A DNA stretch of 64,000 bases from Flavobacteriales bacterium (GCA_020635695.1 JACJZH010000006.1:1-64000), one strand, 5' to 3'; shown: positions 23,789 through 32,468, counted from the stretch's first letter. The notes: generated from the letters alone by a model not told the origin. Made by a program: numbers and translations.

Positions 23789-24859
23789 TCAGGGGCACTC
23801 GCCCCGGCCCGTGGCCTGCACGCCCGCGCGCCAGAGGGCACAGCGGTTCGGGTAGGTCTTGCCATCGCAACCGCAGTACGGATCGTACTCCAACGTGCAC
23901 GGGCCTTCCGACACCCGGGCAGGATCATGGCATGGCCCGTCGTGCAACACCTGACGCAAGGCTTCCTCGAACACCTCGGGCTCTTCGATGTTGGCCACAT
24001 GACCGACTTCGGGCAGGATGACGAGGTGGTCCTCCGGCAGCTCGTTCACCCGCATGATCCCGCGGCCCACGAAAGGCGGGATCAGCCCGTCCTTCGCACC
24101 CCAGAGCACGTACACGGGCATGGGCCACACGTAGCGTTTCTCGCGAAATTCCTGGTCCCTGTCCATCAGGTCCTGCAGCAGGGCCTGGAACACGTCCCGG
24201 CGGGTGGCCGCCTCCTCGTTCAACTGACGCAGGGCGAAGCGCGGGATCCTCACCGGGTCGGCCACTGCGGTGTTGATGTTGCGCAGCCGGTCCTCCGGGG
24301 TACGCGGATCGAAGAAGTCCAAGATCCCATCGGCCCCACGCGACCGGGCCACGCTGTCGGCAATGGCACCGGTGTAGGTGTTGGCAGGACCGTCGTAGAT
24401 CACCAGTACGCGCGTCCGCTCCGGAAAGCGCTCGGCGAAGTTGGCCACCACGGCTCCCCCGTACGAGTTGCCGACCACAAAGACCGGGCTGTCCAACTCC
24501 AGGCTGTCCAAGAGGCGACCGAGGTGCGCCACCTGCGCGTCCAGACCGCTTCCCTCCCACTGGCGCGTGCTTTTTCCATGACCGATCAGGTCGGGGATGA
24601 TCAGGTCGTAGTCGGCGGAAAGGCGCTTGGCGTTCCTGGCATACTGGAAGGCCGATCCGGTGATGCCGTGCACCAACAGCAGGTCGGGCTTGTCGCTGGA
24701 CGTGGCGCTCCACACGTGCATGGGGCCATCAGGGCCGGCGAAGGTGTGTTCCTCGAGACCGGCCTTCTGGTAGCGGCGGGTCCCGCTGCGCTCGGCCATG
24801 TGCACCACGTTGCAGGAGAGGCCGAGGCCGAACAGGAACAACAGGGAAAGGTTCTTCAT
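23789..24859 (-). CDS. Alpha/beta hydrolase fused to a Kazal-type inhibitor domain
   Basis: A 356-residue envelope protein. The N-terminus is hydrophobic (LSLLFLFGLGLSC) with a Cys that could be a lipidation site, though the lipobox is imperfect. Residues 40-300 form an alpha/beta hydrolase: oxyanion strand LLLVHGITGS, nucleophile Ser132 in VGNSYGGA, acid Asp257 in LWGAKDG and base His287 in PEVGHVANIEEPE. Residues 310-355 hold six Cys in the Kazal pattern (Y-C-G-C-DGKTYPNRC core), coded at 23795-23932. Kazal domains inhibit serine proteases; this pairing with a hydrolase is unusual. Function unknown. Confidence 0.85.
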   Translation of the reverse strand: MKNLSLLFLFGLGLSCNVVHMAERSGTRRYQKAGLEEHTFAGPDGPMHVWSATSSDKPDLLLVHGITGSAFQYARNAKRLSADYDLIIPDLIGHGKSTRQWEGSGLDAQVAHLGRLLDSLELDSPVFVVGNSYGGAVVANFAERFPERTRVLVIYDGPANTYTGAIADSVARSRGADGILDFFDPRTPEDRLRNINTAVADPVRIPRFALRQLNEEAATRRDVFQALLQDLMDRDQEFREKRYVWPMPVYVLWGAKDGLIPPFVGRGIMRVNELPEDHLVILPEVGHVANIEEPEVFEEALRQVLHDGPCHDPARVSEGPCTLEYDPYCGCDGKTYPNRCALWRAGVQATGRGECP

Positions 24860-24875
24860 GGCCCGATCAGGACCA

Positions 24876-24883
24876 CAAAGATG
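24876..24883 (-). promoter_or_regulatory. -7 box CATCTTTG
   Basis: One mismatch to TAnnTTTG, 16 bases before the ATG of the hydrolase-Kazal gene. Confidence 0.4.
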
Positions 24884-24909
24884 CTGCTCTTCGACCTGGG
24901 CTCAGGTGC

Positions 24910-25068
24910 TCAGAACGCACGGAAGAGCAGCAGCGCTAGCACCACGACCGCAGCCGTGGCCAGCAGCACGTAGGCCAGGGATCGAGCCGCCTTCCGGTCG
25001 GTGGGTTTGTTGTCCTCCAAGGCGTCGGGCAGGACGCTTCTCTCATTGAAGTGCTTTTCTGTCGACAT
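24910..25068 (-). CDS. Small membrane protein with a C-terminal helix
   Basis: A 52-residue protein: a polar, charged N-terminal half (EKHFNERSVLPDALEDNKP) followed by a basic patch and one membrane helix (LAYVLLATAAVVVLALLLF) ending two residues from the C-terminus, the layout of a tail-anchored protein. The ATG at 25068 follows a near-ideal Bacteroidota promoter at 25073-25104 with a gap of four bases. No family recognised. Confidence 0.7.
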   Translation of the reverse strand: MSTEKHFNERSVLPDALEDNKPTDRKAARSLAYVLLATAAVVVLALLLFRAF

Positions 25069-25072
25069 GCCT

Positions 25073-25104
25073 AAAATATACTGAATTTCAATCACTTATC
25101 CAAA
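25073..25104 (-). promoter_or_regulatory. Complete Bacteroidota promoter (TTTG-N20-TATATTTT)
   Basis: A -33 TTTG (25101-25104) lies exactly 20 bases from the -7 octamer TATATTTT (25073-25080) on the minus strand. The octamer ends four bases before the ATG at 25068, so the transcript should start at or next to the initiation codon. It is the most complete promoter in the window. Confidence 0.7.
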
Positions 25105-25113
25105 CGAACGACA

Positions 25114-25143
25114 GGGCCCCGCAGGATCGCTCCCGCGGGGCCC
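25114..25143 (-). terminator. Hairpin terminator after the TonB receptor gene
   Basis: Perfect 9-bp arms gggccccgc/gcggggccc with a 12-base loop, beginning 28 bases past the receptor stop (minus strand). On the minus strand it is followed by tgtcgttcgtttgg rather than a solid T-run, so termination is probable but not certain. Confidence 0.65.
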
Positions 25144-25171
25144 ACCGTTCACCAGGGAACGGCCGCCAGCC

Positions 25172-27583
25172 TCAGAACTGGATGCGGTACATGAAGTCCG
25201 GGAAGAAGCCGATCTGCGTCACCTCATTGATCTGGTCGGTCACCGGGTTGTAGCGTTCCACGAAGACGTTCTCGCGGTTGGTCACGTTCTGCAGGTCCAC
25301 GAAGAACTGGTGGCTCACCCGGCCCTTCGCGCTGTTCAGGCGGAAGCCGAACTTGACATCGAGGCGCAGGTAGTCGGCGTAGCGCAGGCTGAACGCCTCG
25401 TCCTCCACGAGCACCTCGCGCCCCCCGTTGGCCCGGGTGGCGGCCAGGTCGATCGGGGTGTAGGGGCGCCCGCCCGAGGTGGTGAACTTGGTGTCGAAGG
25501 TCAGCGCGTTGCGGCCGTTCTTCCCGATGGGCCACTCCTTGCCGGCCAGCAGGTTCACCACATGGCCGTTGTCGAAGGCGGTGCTGCGCTCCACGCCATC
25601 ACTGCCTTCGTAGCGCGAACGGAACAGCGACACCGTGCCCAGCGCATAGTAGCCCTTGCTGAAGAACTTCTCGACGGTGAGTTCCAGGCCCATGTTCGTA
25701 CCCGTGCCTTCGCTCACCAGCCCGCCACGCTCCGTGAACACGAAGTCGGCGCCCTCGTTCACCGCGCTGTAGCTGCTCGGCGTCGGTTCCACCGGCAGGT
25801 CGAACAGCCACTGGTGGTAGGCCTCCAGCTTCAGCCGCCAGTCGTTGCCCAGGCCACGGTCGTAGGCCAGCACCGCATGGTGGCTCTTCATGAAGGAGAG
25901 GTCCGCGTTGGTGCGGGCATAGCCGCCATCCGCAGTGGGTTGCTGATAGAGCAGGATCGGAAGCGGCACCGACTGGCCATGCAGGCCGTAGGCCACGCTC
26001 AGGCGCTGCTGCGGACGGAACTGCCAGCTGAGGGCGGCACGCGGCTCCACCATGGCGTCCTGGTTGAGGTCGAGGTACTGCCCGTGCAGGCCGAAGGTGG
26101 CCTCGAGCTCATCGGTGAAGCGGTACTCGCCCTGCGCGTAGGCCTGCACCAGCGGGGTGCTTTCGTCCACGTCCCGGAGCGTCAGGAAGTAGTCGGGGAT
26201 GCTGTCGCCGTTCGCATCGGGGATGTCCGTGCGCATGTCCCGGTCGTTCACCAGGCTGTAGATGCGGTACTGCTCCACGATGCCGCCGGCCCGCAAGGTG
26301 AAGCGGGGGCTGAACTTGCGGTTGTACTGCGTGCTCACGGTGTAGCGCTGCTCGCGGTCGGTGGCCTCCGTGGCGCGGTACTTCAGCAGCTCCTGATCGC
26401 TGGCGGCATCGCGCAGGATGTTGTCCTGCAGGAACTCGCTCTCCAGGAGGGTGGTGCCCACCACGGTCTTCAGGTAGCTCTTGTCGTCCAGCTGCAGGAA
26501 GTGCTTCACCCCCACCAGCCCGATGGTGTTGGTGAAGAAGGCGTCGTTGTCGGGGTCGGCGAACAGGTCGTTCTCGTCGATCTCGTTGCCCAGGAAGTCG
26601 ATGGAGCTGGTGCCGCCCATGCCGAAGAGCTCGAAGCGGCCCAGCTTGGTGCGTCCCAGGTCCACCTTGAAGGAGAGGTCCTGGTAGTAGGGGATCGCGC
26701 TGGTGCCCGTGGCGGCCACGCTGGCGATGCCGTAGCGGTAGCTCACCAGGTAGCTGGACCCGTTCTTCCTGCTGAGCGGCCCCTCGGCCATGAACTCCAG
26801 GCCGCTGAAGGCGCTCACCTGCGCGGTGAACTCATGCTTGTCGCGGTTGCCGGTGCGGAAGTTCACGTCGAACACCGCGGCGTTGGCGTTGCCATACTCG
26901 GCCGGAAAGGCGCCGGTGAGGAAGTCGCTGGAGCGGAGCAGGTTGGTGTTCAGTGCGCTGACAGGCCCGCCGGTGGTGCCCAACGTGCTGAAGTGGTTGG
27001 TGGTGCCGATGGGCAGGCCCTCCACCCGCCAGAGCAGGCCGGTGGGCGAGTTGCCACGCACCACGATGTCGTTGCGCGAATCGTTGGCCCCGCTCACCCC
27101 GGCGAAGTTGGTGGCCAGGCGGGCCACGTCGTTGCGGCCGCCCGAGTAGCGCGTCACCTCCTCCAGGCTGAAGGTCCGGGCGCTCACCTTGGCCAGTTCG
27201 TTGTTCGGGCGGTCCTTGCTGGTGGTGTTGGTCACCTCGAACTCCTTCAGCTGTTCCACGGAGCTCTCCAGGGCGATGTCCAGCACCACCTCCTTGCCGG
27301 CGGTCACCAGCACATTGGGGATGGTGAGCGGCTTGTAGCCGATGAAGGTGACGGCGAACTGCTGACGACCCACCGGCACGCCTTCCAGCCGAAAGAGGCC
27401 GTCGAGGTCGGTGGTGGTGCCCAGGAAGGGATCGGAGCCCGTGAGCACGATGTTCACCCCGGGCAGGGGCAGTCCGGAATCGGCGTCCTTCACGGTGCCC
27501 TTCACCACCTGGGTCTGGGCCAGGAGGCCGAAGGGCAGCAGCGCGAGCAGGAGCGCGAGGATGGGTTGGATGGTGCGTTGCAT
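25172..27583 (-). CDS. TonB-dependent receptor with carboxypeptidase-regulatory-like domain
   Basis: An 803-residue outer-membrane receptor. The ATG at 27583 gives the signal peptide MQRTIQPILALLLALLPFGLLA; the frame continues upstream but no signal would result. Residues 25-110 form a CarboxypepD_reg-like domain (VVKGTVKDADSGLPLPGVNI). The plug follows (SRNDIVVRGNSPTGLLWRVE, NLLRSSDFLTGAFPAEYGNA), then the barrel, ending in an aromatic-terminal strand (FFPDFMYRIQF). Energised uptake through TonB is the usual role. The ligand is unknown: there is no adjacent SusD, and the divergent neighbours are a LytS-type kinase and LytTR regulator. Confidence 0.92.
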   Translation of the reverse strand: MQRTIQPILALLLALLPFGLLAQTQVVKGTVKDADSGLPLPGVNIVLTGSDPFLGTTTDLDGLFRLEGVPVGRQQFAVTFIGYKPLTIPNVLVTAGKEVVLDIALESSVEQLKEFEVTNTTSKDRPNNELAKVSARTFSLEEVTRYSGGRNDVARLATNFAGVSGANDSRNDIVVRGNSPTGLLWRVEGLPIGTTNHFSTLGTTGGPVSALNTNLLRSSDFLTGAFPAEYGNANAAVFDVNFRTGNRDKHEFTAQVSAFSGLEFMAEGPLSRKNGSSYLVSYRYGIASVAATGTSAIPYYQDLSFKVDLGRTKLGRFELFGMGGTSSIDFLGNEIDENDLFADPDNDAFFTNTIGLVGVKHFLQLDDKSYLKTVVGTTLLESEFLQDNILRDAASDQELLKYRATEATDREQRYTVSTQYNRKFSPRFTLRAGGIVEQYRIYSLVNDRDMRTDIPDANGDSIPDYFLTLRDVDESTPLVQAYAQGEYRFTDELEATFGLHGQYLDLNQDAMVEPRAALSWQFRPQQRLSVAYGLHGQSVPLPILLYQQPTADGGYARTNADLSFMKSHHAVLAYDRGLGNDWRLKLEAYHQWLFDLPVEPTPSSYSAVNEGADFVFTERGGLVSEGTGTNMGLELTVEKFFSKGYYALGTVSLFRSRYEGSDGVERSTAFDNGHVVNLLAGKEWPIGKNGRNALTFDTKFTTSGGRPYTPIDLAATRANGGREVLVEDEAFSLRYADYLRLDVKFGFRLNSAKGRVSHQFFVDLQNVTNRENVFVERYNPVTDQINEVTQIGFFPDFMYRIQF

Positions 27584-27817
27584 GGCGGTCGTTGGTTTGG
27601 TGTTGACGGCCCGAAAGTGGCGGCACCCGGCGCCCGGCGCCAACGCGTTCCCGGTGGGGGTGCGATCCAGCGGGATGGACCGACGGAACGACCGGCTGGA
27701 CCGGCCGACAAACGGCCGCGAACCCTCGGAAACGTTTCACCCGGTCCAAGCGACACTTCAACCTTCGATTCCGTCGGTCCACCCGCCCGCATGTGGGCCG
27801 CTCCTGCCCGCCCGCCG

Positions 27818-27825
27818 TACTTTTC
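27818..27825 (+). promoter_or_regulatory. -7 box TACTTTTC
   Basis: One mismatch to TAnnTTTG, ending seven bases before the ATG of the sensor kinase gene. Confidence 0.4.
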
Positions 27826-27832
27826 CGGTCAC

Positions 27833-28888
27833 ATGAAGCCCGGCACCCTGCTCCGCGAACCCTGGCCCCGTGTCATCGGCATCCCGGTGCTGGGCTTCCT
27901 GCTCACGTTCGTGTTCAACGAACCGCCCTACGTGCCCTACCACTTCATGAAGTCGATCCTGATCGTGGGTGTCATGTGGCAGGGCGACTACCTGATCATG
28001 ATGGCCCTCCGGAAGCGCTGGCCGGGCCTGGAGGTCACGGGGCGCCGCATCGGCTTCAGCGTGGTGGGGCTGCTGGTCTACAACTCGCTCATGGACTTCG
28101 GCCTGTGCACCGGGTTGGACCTGATCGGGCTCGAGGAGAACGGAAGCTGGATCGACTACTGGACCACGGACATCGGCTCCAAGCTCATCCCCAACCTGGC
28201 CGTCACCTTCCTGGTGGCCACCATCTACGAGGCCGGCTACTTCTTCCACCAGTGGCGGCGCCAAGTGCAGCTCACCGAGGCCATCAAGGGACAGCAGGTG
28301 CGCGCGGAGCTCAACGCATTGAAGGACCAGCTCAGCCCGCACTTCCTCTTCAACAGCCTGAACACCCTGGTGACGCTGATCCACGAGGACCCGGCCCAGG
28401 CGGCGCGCTTCACCCAAAAGCTGAGCGAGGTGTACCGCTACATCCTGCAGCACAAGGACAAGGAGGTGGTGGACCTGGGCACGGAGCTCGCCTTCACGCG
28501 TTCGTACAACTACCTGCTGGGCATGCGCTTCGAGCGCAGCCTGGACGTGCGCATCGACATCGACCCCGCCCTGCACGGCCGCCTGGTCGCACCGCTCACC
28601 CTGCAGATGCTGGTGGAGAACGCCGTGAAGCACAACACCGCCTCGCTCTCGCATCCGCTCCGGGTGGACATCTACGCCGAGAACGGGCGTTCGTTGATCG
28701 TGCGCAACACCCTGCGCCGGAAGAGCGGCGTTCCGGAGGGGACCGGCACCGGGCTGGAGAACATCCGGCAGCGCTACTCCTACCTGAGCGACCGCCCCGT
28801 GGACGTGATCGAGACGCGCGAGCACTTCCTGGTGGCCCTGCCCCTGATCCAACTGGCCGCCCCCGGCGAGACCGTCACCGGCGCATGA
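27833..28888 (+). CDS. LytS-type sensor histidine kinase
   Basis: A 351-residue membrane kinase. About four N-terminal helices (VIGIPVLGFLLTFVF, SILIVGVMWQGDYLIMMAL, RIGFSVVGLLVYNSLMDF, LIPNLAVTFLVATIYEAGY) are followed by the His_kinase (PF06580) domain with phospho-acceptor His170 in LSPHFLFNSLNTL. The ATPase part carries MLVENAVKHN (N box) and GTGLENIRQRY (G box). There is no extracellular sensory domain. Its TGA overlaps the ATG of the LytTR regulator (ATGA at 28885), so the pair is one operon. The frame is open far upstream, but only the ATG at 27833 fits. Confidence 0.93.
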   Translation: MKPGTLLREPWPRVIGIPVLGFLLTFVFNEPPYVPYHFMKSILIVGVMWQGDYLIMMALRKRWPGLEVTGRRIGFSVVGLLVYNSLMDFGLCTGLDLIGLEENGSWIDYWTTDIGSKLIPNLAVTFLVATIYEAGYFFHQWRRQVQLTEAIKGQQVRAELNALKDQLSPHFLFNSLNTLVTLIHEDPAQAARFTQKLSEVYRYILQHKDKEVVDLGTELAFTRSYNYLLGMRFERSLDVRIDIDPALHGRLVAPLTLQMLVENAVKHNTASLSHPLRVDIYAENGRSLIVRNTLRRKSGVPEGTGTGLENIRQRYSYLSDRPVDVIETREHFLVALPLIQLAAPGETVTGA

Positions 28889-29658
28889 GCCTGCGCGTAT
28901 TGATCATCGAGGACGAAGCTCCGGCCTACCGCAGGCTGAACGGCCTGCTGCAGGAGCACCATCCCGACCTGCAGGTGGTGGACGTGCTGGACGCGATCGA
29001 AAGCGCCGTACCCTGGTTCGCGCACCACGAGGCGCCCGACCTCATCTTCAGCGACATCCAGCTGGCCGACGGCCTCAGCTTCGAACTGTGGCGGCAGGTG
29101 CCCCCGCCGAGCCCCATCATCTTCACCACCGCCTTCGACGAGTACATGCTCGAGGCCTTCCGCGCCAATGGCATCGATTACCTGCTGAAGCCCATCGAGG
29201 CGGACGACCTGGCTCGCAGTGTGCAGAAGTTCCGGGCCCTCACGCGCAACGAAGGGGTGCCGGGGACCTCCGAGCTGGCCCGGGTGCTGGAGCACCTGCA
29301 GGCCGGCGGCGAGCGCCATCGCGACCGTTTCCTGGTGAAGCTCGGCAGCAAGCTGCTGCCCGTGCAGGCGGCCGACGTGGCCTACTTCTGCTCCATGGAC
29401 GGTGCCACCGAACTGCACACGCACCAAGGCAAACGGTACGTGATCGACGGTCCGCTCGATGACCTGGAACGCCAGGTGGACCCGCGCCGCTTCTTCCGGC
29501 TGAACCGGCAGTGCCTGGCCTCGCTGGACGCCATCAGCGTGGTACACCAGCATTTCCAGGGCAAGCTGAAGGTGGCGCTCACCCCGCCCGCGCCCATGGA
29601 CATCCTGGTGAGCCGGGAAAAGGCACGCGCCCTGAAGGGCTGGCTGGACGGGGCCTGA
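28885..29658 (+). CDS. LytTR-family response regulator
   Basis: A 257-residue regulator: receiver domain with acidic pocket IIEDEAPA, phospho-acceptor Asp57 in LIFSDIQLADG, and TTAFDEYMLEAF and LLKPIEAD (switch Thr and conserved Lys). A LytTR DNA-binding domain of about 100 residues follows (FLVKLGSKLLPVQAADVAYF...FFRLNRQCLASLDAI). It partners the kinase encoded directly upstream. A direct target is unknown; the divergent TonB receptor is one candidate. Next comes a gene of different type with its own -7 box at 29661. Confidence 0.93.
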   Translation: MSLRVLIIEDEAPAYRRLNGLLQEHHPDLQVVDVLDAIESAVPWFAHHEAPDLIFSDIQLADGLSFELWRQVPPPSPIIFTTAFDEYMLEAFRANGIDYLLKPIEADDLARSVQKFRALTRNEGVPGTSELARVLEHLQAGGERHRDRFLVKLGSKLLPVQAADVAYFCSMDGATELHTHQGKRYVIDGPLDDLERQVDPRRFFRLNRQCLASLDAISVVHQHFQGKLKVALTPPAPMDILVSREKARALKGWLDGA

Positions 29659-29660
29659 CG

Positions 29661-29668
29661 TACCTTGC
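29661..29668 (+). promoter_or_regulatory. -7 box TACCTTGC
   Basis: Two mismatches to TAnnTTTG, ending four bases before the ATG at 29673. Confidence 0.35.
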
Positions 29669-29672
29669 TGGC

Positions 29673-30023
29673 ATGCCCGACCAGCTCGTCCACTGGATGC
29701 ATGACGCACCGCCCGAACCGCCCTACTACGCCACGGTCTTCAGTTCGGTGAAGCGTGATCCACGGCCCGGGTACGACGCCATGGACGAGGCCACCATGCG
29801 TGCGGTGACCGAACTGGACGGCTACCTGGGGCATCAGGTGGTGCACCACGGGGACCGCAGCCTGTTCATCGCCTACTGGCGGGACCTGGAGGCGATCGAC
29901 GCGTGGCGCGAGCACACCCTGCACCGCATGGCCAAGGAGAAGGGGCGCAGCGACTGGTACCAGCGCTACCGCTTCGAGATCTGCCGGGTGGAGCAGGCCT
30001 CGGAGTTCGAGCGGCCCGAATGA
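29673..30023 (+). CDS. Antibiotic-biosynthesis-monooxygenase-like protein
   Basis: A 116-residue cytoplasmic protein of the dimeric alpha/beta-barrel (ABM/HmoA-like) type: the pattern YYATVFSSVKR...GYDAMDEATMRAVTELDGYLGHQVVHHGDRSLFIAYWRDLEAIDAWREHTLH is characteristic. Some members degrade haem or oxidise quinones; no metal or haem ligand can be assigned here. It overlaps no neighbour and precedes an enoyl-CoA hydratase gene by 28 bases. Confidence 0.8.
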   Translation: MPDQLVHWMHDAPPEPPYYATVFSSVKRDPRPGYDAMDEATMRAVTELDGYLGHQVVHHGDRSLFIAYWRDLEAIDAWREHTLHRMAKEKGRSDWYQRYRFEICRVEQASEFERPE

Positions 30024-30036
30024 GCCGGGTGCTCCG

Positions 30037-30044
30037 TTCCTTTG
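30037..30044 (+). promoter_or_regulatory. -7 box TTCCTTTG
   Basis: One mismatch to TAnnTTTG (T for A at position 2), ending seven bases before the ATG at 30052. The same variant occurs upstream of kdnB. Confidence 0.4.
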
Positions 30045-30051
30045 CAGGACC

Positions 30052-30816
30052 ATGGACAACGGCTACGTCAAGACGGACATCGCGGAGGGCATCGCCACCG
30101 TCACCTTCCACCACCCCAAGAGCAACAGCCTGCCGGGCACCATCCTGCGTGCCATGGCCCAGGCCATCGAGGACGCCGGCAAGGACCCGGAGGTGCGCGT
30201 GATCGTGCTGCGTAGCGAAGGTGGCAAGGCCTTCTGTGCGGGCGCCAGTTTCGACGAGCTGCTGGCCATCGACGACGCGGACACCGGCCGGGAGTTCTTC
30301 AGCGGCTTCGCGCTGGTGATCAACGCCATCCGCAAGGCACCGGTGTTCGTGATCGGCCGCGTGCACAGCAAGGCGGTGGGCGGCGGCGTGGGGCTGGCCG
30401 CGGCCTGCGACATCACCTACGCGCACGAGAGCGCCAGCGCCCGCCTGAGCGAACTGGCCATCGGCATCGGTCCCTTCGTGGTGGGCCCCGCCGTGGAACG
30501 CAAGGTGGGCCATGGCCCGTTCACCCTCATGAGCACCACGCCGGCCACCTGGCGCAGTGCCGCATGGTGCCAGCTGCACGGGCTGTATGCCGAGGTGTTC
30601 GGGCTGCATGCCGAACTGGACAACGCCGTGCTGGGCCATGCACGCGAACTCGCAGGCTACAGCCGCGATGCGATGACGGAACTGAAGCGCGTGGCCTGGC
30701 TGGGCACCGAGCTTTGGGACGAGCTGCTCGCAGAACGTGCGGTGGTGAGCGGCCGGCTGGTCCTCTCCGATTTCACGAGCCAGGCGATCGCCGCGTTCAA
30801 GGAGGCCCGGAAGTAG
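30052..30816 (+). CDS. Enoyl-CoA hydratase/isomerase-family protein
   Basis: A 254-residue crotonase-fold enzyme acting on acyl-CoA thioesters. Oxyanion-hole segments are AFCAGASFDELL and VGGGVGLAAACDITYA. The second conserved Glu is probably that of RLSELAIGIGPFVVGP. The first catalytic Glu of classical enoyl-CoA hydratases, in the GGGCEL stretch, is Gly here (GGGVGL), as in methylglutaconyl-CoA hydratase-type and some isomerase branches. Exact substrate unknown. It is transcribed with its own -7 box, between an ABM-like protein and a phosphatase gene. Confidence 0.88.
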   Translation: MDNGYVKTDIAEGIATVTFHHPKSNSLPGTILRAMAQAIEDAGKDPEVRVIVLRSEGGKAFCAGASFDELLAIDDADTGREFFSGFALVINAIRKAPVFVIGRVHSKAVGGGVGLAAACDITYAHESASARLSELAIGIGPFVVGPAVERKVGHGPFTLMSTTPATWRSAAWCQLHGLYAEVFGLHAELDNAVLGHARELAGYSRDAMTELKRVAWLGTELWDELLAERAVVSGRLVLSDFTSQAIAAFKEARK

Positions 30817-30849
30817 GCCACGAGGGAACCTACCCGCACGGGTGCTCGT

Positions 30850-32340
30850 ATGAACGCGGGCATGGGCGCCGCCCCATGTCCCACCGTGAAGGACCTCACC
30901 ACCTCCCGCCGGGTGCTGCTCGTGCTCTTCGGCACCCTGCTGCTGCTGGGCATCGGCCTCATCGTCTGGATGCACCAGGGGGAACGTCGCGCCCGGTTGC
31001 AGGAGGCCGCCTCCCGCCAGACCGGGATCACCGCCACGCTGGCCGGCCAACTGGATGGCGGACGAGTGACGCGCCTGCTGAGCACCTATGCCGATCCCGG
31101 GCTCATCGTCCGCAACACGCAGGACGCATGGTACTACTCCCTGCACGATGCGCTGAAGCGCACCGCCGATGCCTTCCAGGGCGACCTGGACCTGCTGCTG
31201 CTGGTCCCGGACAGCGCCCAGGGCCTGGCCATCCTGGTCACGGCCGATGAACCCGCCTTTCGCACCGCCTACACCGGCCAGGGAAGAGCCGCCCTGCTCG
31301 CCTACCTCGACGCCGGCCGCATCGATGGCGGCATGGCGACCGAGGAGGAACAGCTGATCACCTTCAGTGCCGTCCGCGACGGCCGTGGACGCATCGTGGG
31401 GCTGGTCTCGGGAAGCAGTGGTCTTGCCGCGGTGGAACATGCCGTGCGGGCCGCGCTATACCGGCAGGTGGGCGTGCTGCTCGCCGTGTTCCTGATCGTG
31501 GGGTTGGTGCTCTTCACGTCCGTGGGCCGGTGGGTGAGGCACCAGGAGGCCGCACACAGCGACCTGCAGCAGCGGCACGCCGGCATCACCGACAGCATCG
31601 CCTATGCCGGCAAGATCCAAAAGGCCCTGGTACCGGACCCCGATCGTTATGCCGAGGTCTTCGCGGACCACTTCGTGCTGGACCGTCCCAAGGACGTGGT
31701 GAGCGGGGATTTCCATTGGTTCCACCGCACCGGACCGGACACCTGCTTCGTGGCCGCGGCGGACTGCACCGGACACGGTCTGCCCGGAGCCATGATGGCC
31801 GCGATCGGATGCAGCCTCCTGAACGAGGTGGCCGTGAACCGACCGGGCAACGACCCTGCTGAACTGCTCGCCGAACTGAACCGCCGCATGCTGGACGTGC
31901 TGCACCAGGAGGGCCGCAAACCCGGCGCGGGCGACGGCATGGACGTGGCGCTCTGCCGCATCGATCGCGTGAAGCGTGAACTCCTGTTCGCCGGTGCCTT
32001 CCGCCCGCTGTACTGGATGCACGATGGGCAGCTCACCGTGATCAATGGCGACCGCAGACCGATCGGGGGCAGCCAGCACGAGGCCGACCGCCGGTTCACC
32101 GTGCACCGCATCGCCTACCACCCCGGCGACCGCATCTACCTGTTCAGCGACGGCTACGTGGACCAGTTCGGTGGTCCGGATGGCAGGAAGTTCATGACCG
32201 GCCGCTTCAACGACCTGCTCCTCGCCAACCAGCACCTTCCCCTCCACGACCAGCTGGACGTGCTGGACCGCGCCTTCGCCGATTGGAAGGGGGACGGTGA
32301 GCAGGTGGATGATGTCTGCGTGGTGGGCCTGGAGGTCTAG
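30850..32340 (+). CDS. Membrane-bound SpoIIE-family PP2C phosphatase
   Basis: A 496-residue protein. A helix at about residues 22-41 and another at 206-225 bracket an extracytoplasmic sensing region (about 45-205). A short linker helix (ITDSIAYAGKIQKALVP) and a SpoIIE/PP2C Ser/Thr phosphatase domain follow, with the Mn-binding Asp set visible in DVVSGDFHWF, DCTGHGLPGAMM, GDGMDVALC and LFSDGYVDQF. Such proteins dephosphorylate anti-anti-sigma (STAS) proteins; no such partner is adjacent. The role is envelope-stress or signal sensing by inference. Confidence 0.9.
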   Translation: MNAGMGAAPCPTVKDLTTSRRVLLVLFGTLLLLGIGLIVWMHQGERRARLQEAASRQTGITATLAGQLDGGRVTRLLSTYADPGLIVRNTQDAWYYSLHDALKRTADAFQGDLDLLLLVPDSAQGLAILVTADEPAFRTAYTGQGRAALLAYLDAGRIDGGMATEEEQLITFSAVRDGRGRIVGLVSGSSGLAAVEHAVRAALYRQVGVLLAVFLIVGLVLFTSVGRWVRHQEAAHSDLQQRHAGITDSIAYAGKIQKALVPDPDRYAEVFADHFVLDRPKDVVSGDFHWFHRTGPDTCFVAAADCTGHGLPGAMMAAIGCSLLNEVAVNRPGNDPAELLAELNRRMLDVLHQEGRKPGAGDGMDVALCRIDRVKRELLFAGAFRPLYWMHDGQLTVINGDRRPIGGSQHEADRRFTVHRIAYHPGDRIYLFSDGYVDQFGGPDGRKFMTGRFNDLLLANQHLPLHDQLDVLDRAFADWKGDGEQVDDVCVVGLEV

Positions 32341-32368
32341 TCCCGAGATCGTCCGCCACCCCTCCCGC

Positions 32369-32438
32369 TTCCGCCTTCCGCATTTCGCGTTCAGCATTCA
32401 GCGTTCAGCATTCAGCGTTCAGCCTTTAGCGTTGATCA
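32369..32438. repeat. Heptanucleotide repeat array (ttcagcg/ttcagca)
   Basis: Ten consecutive 7-base units: ttccgcc, ttccgca, tttcgcg, ttcagca, ttcagcg, ttcagca, ttcagcg, ttcagcc, tttagcg, ttgatca. The array starts 29 bases after the phosphatase stop and ends 31 bases before the -7 box at 32469. The unit is shared with the array at 56454-56579. Confidence 0.85.
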
Positions 32439-32468
32439 TGCCACTGGCCTCGTTCGCCAGCACCCGCC

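Noticed and set aside
25310..27832. N-terminal extension of the sensor kinase frame across the TonB receptor
   Set aside because: Antisense to the receptor; a kinase of this family begins with four helices, as does the ATG at 27833.
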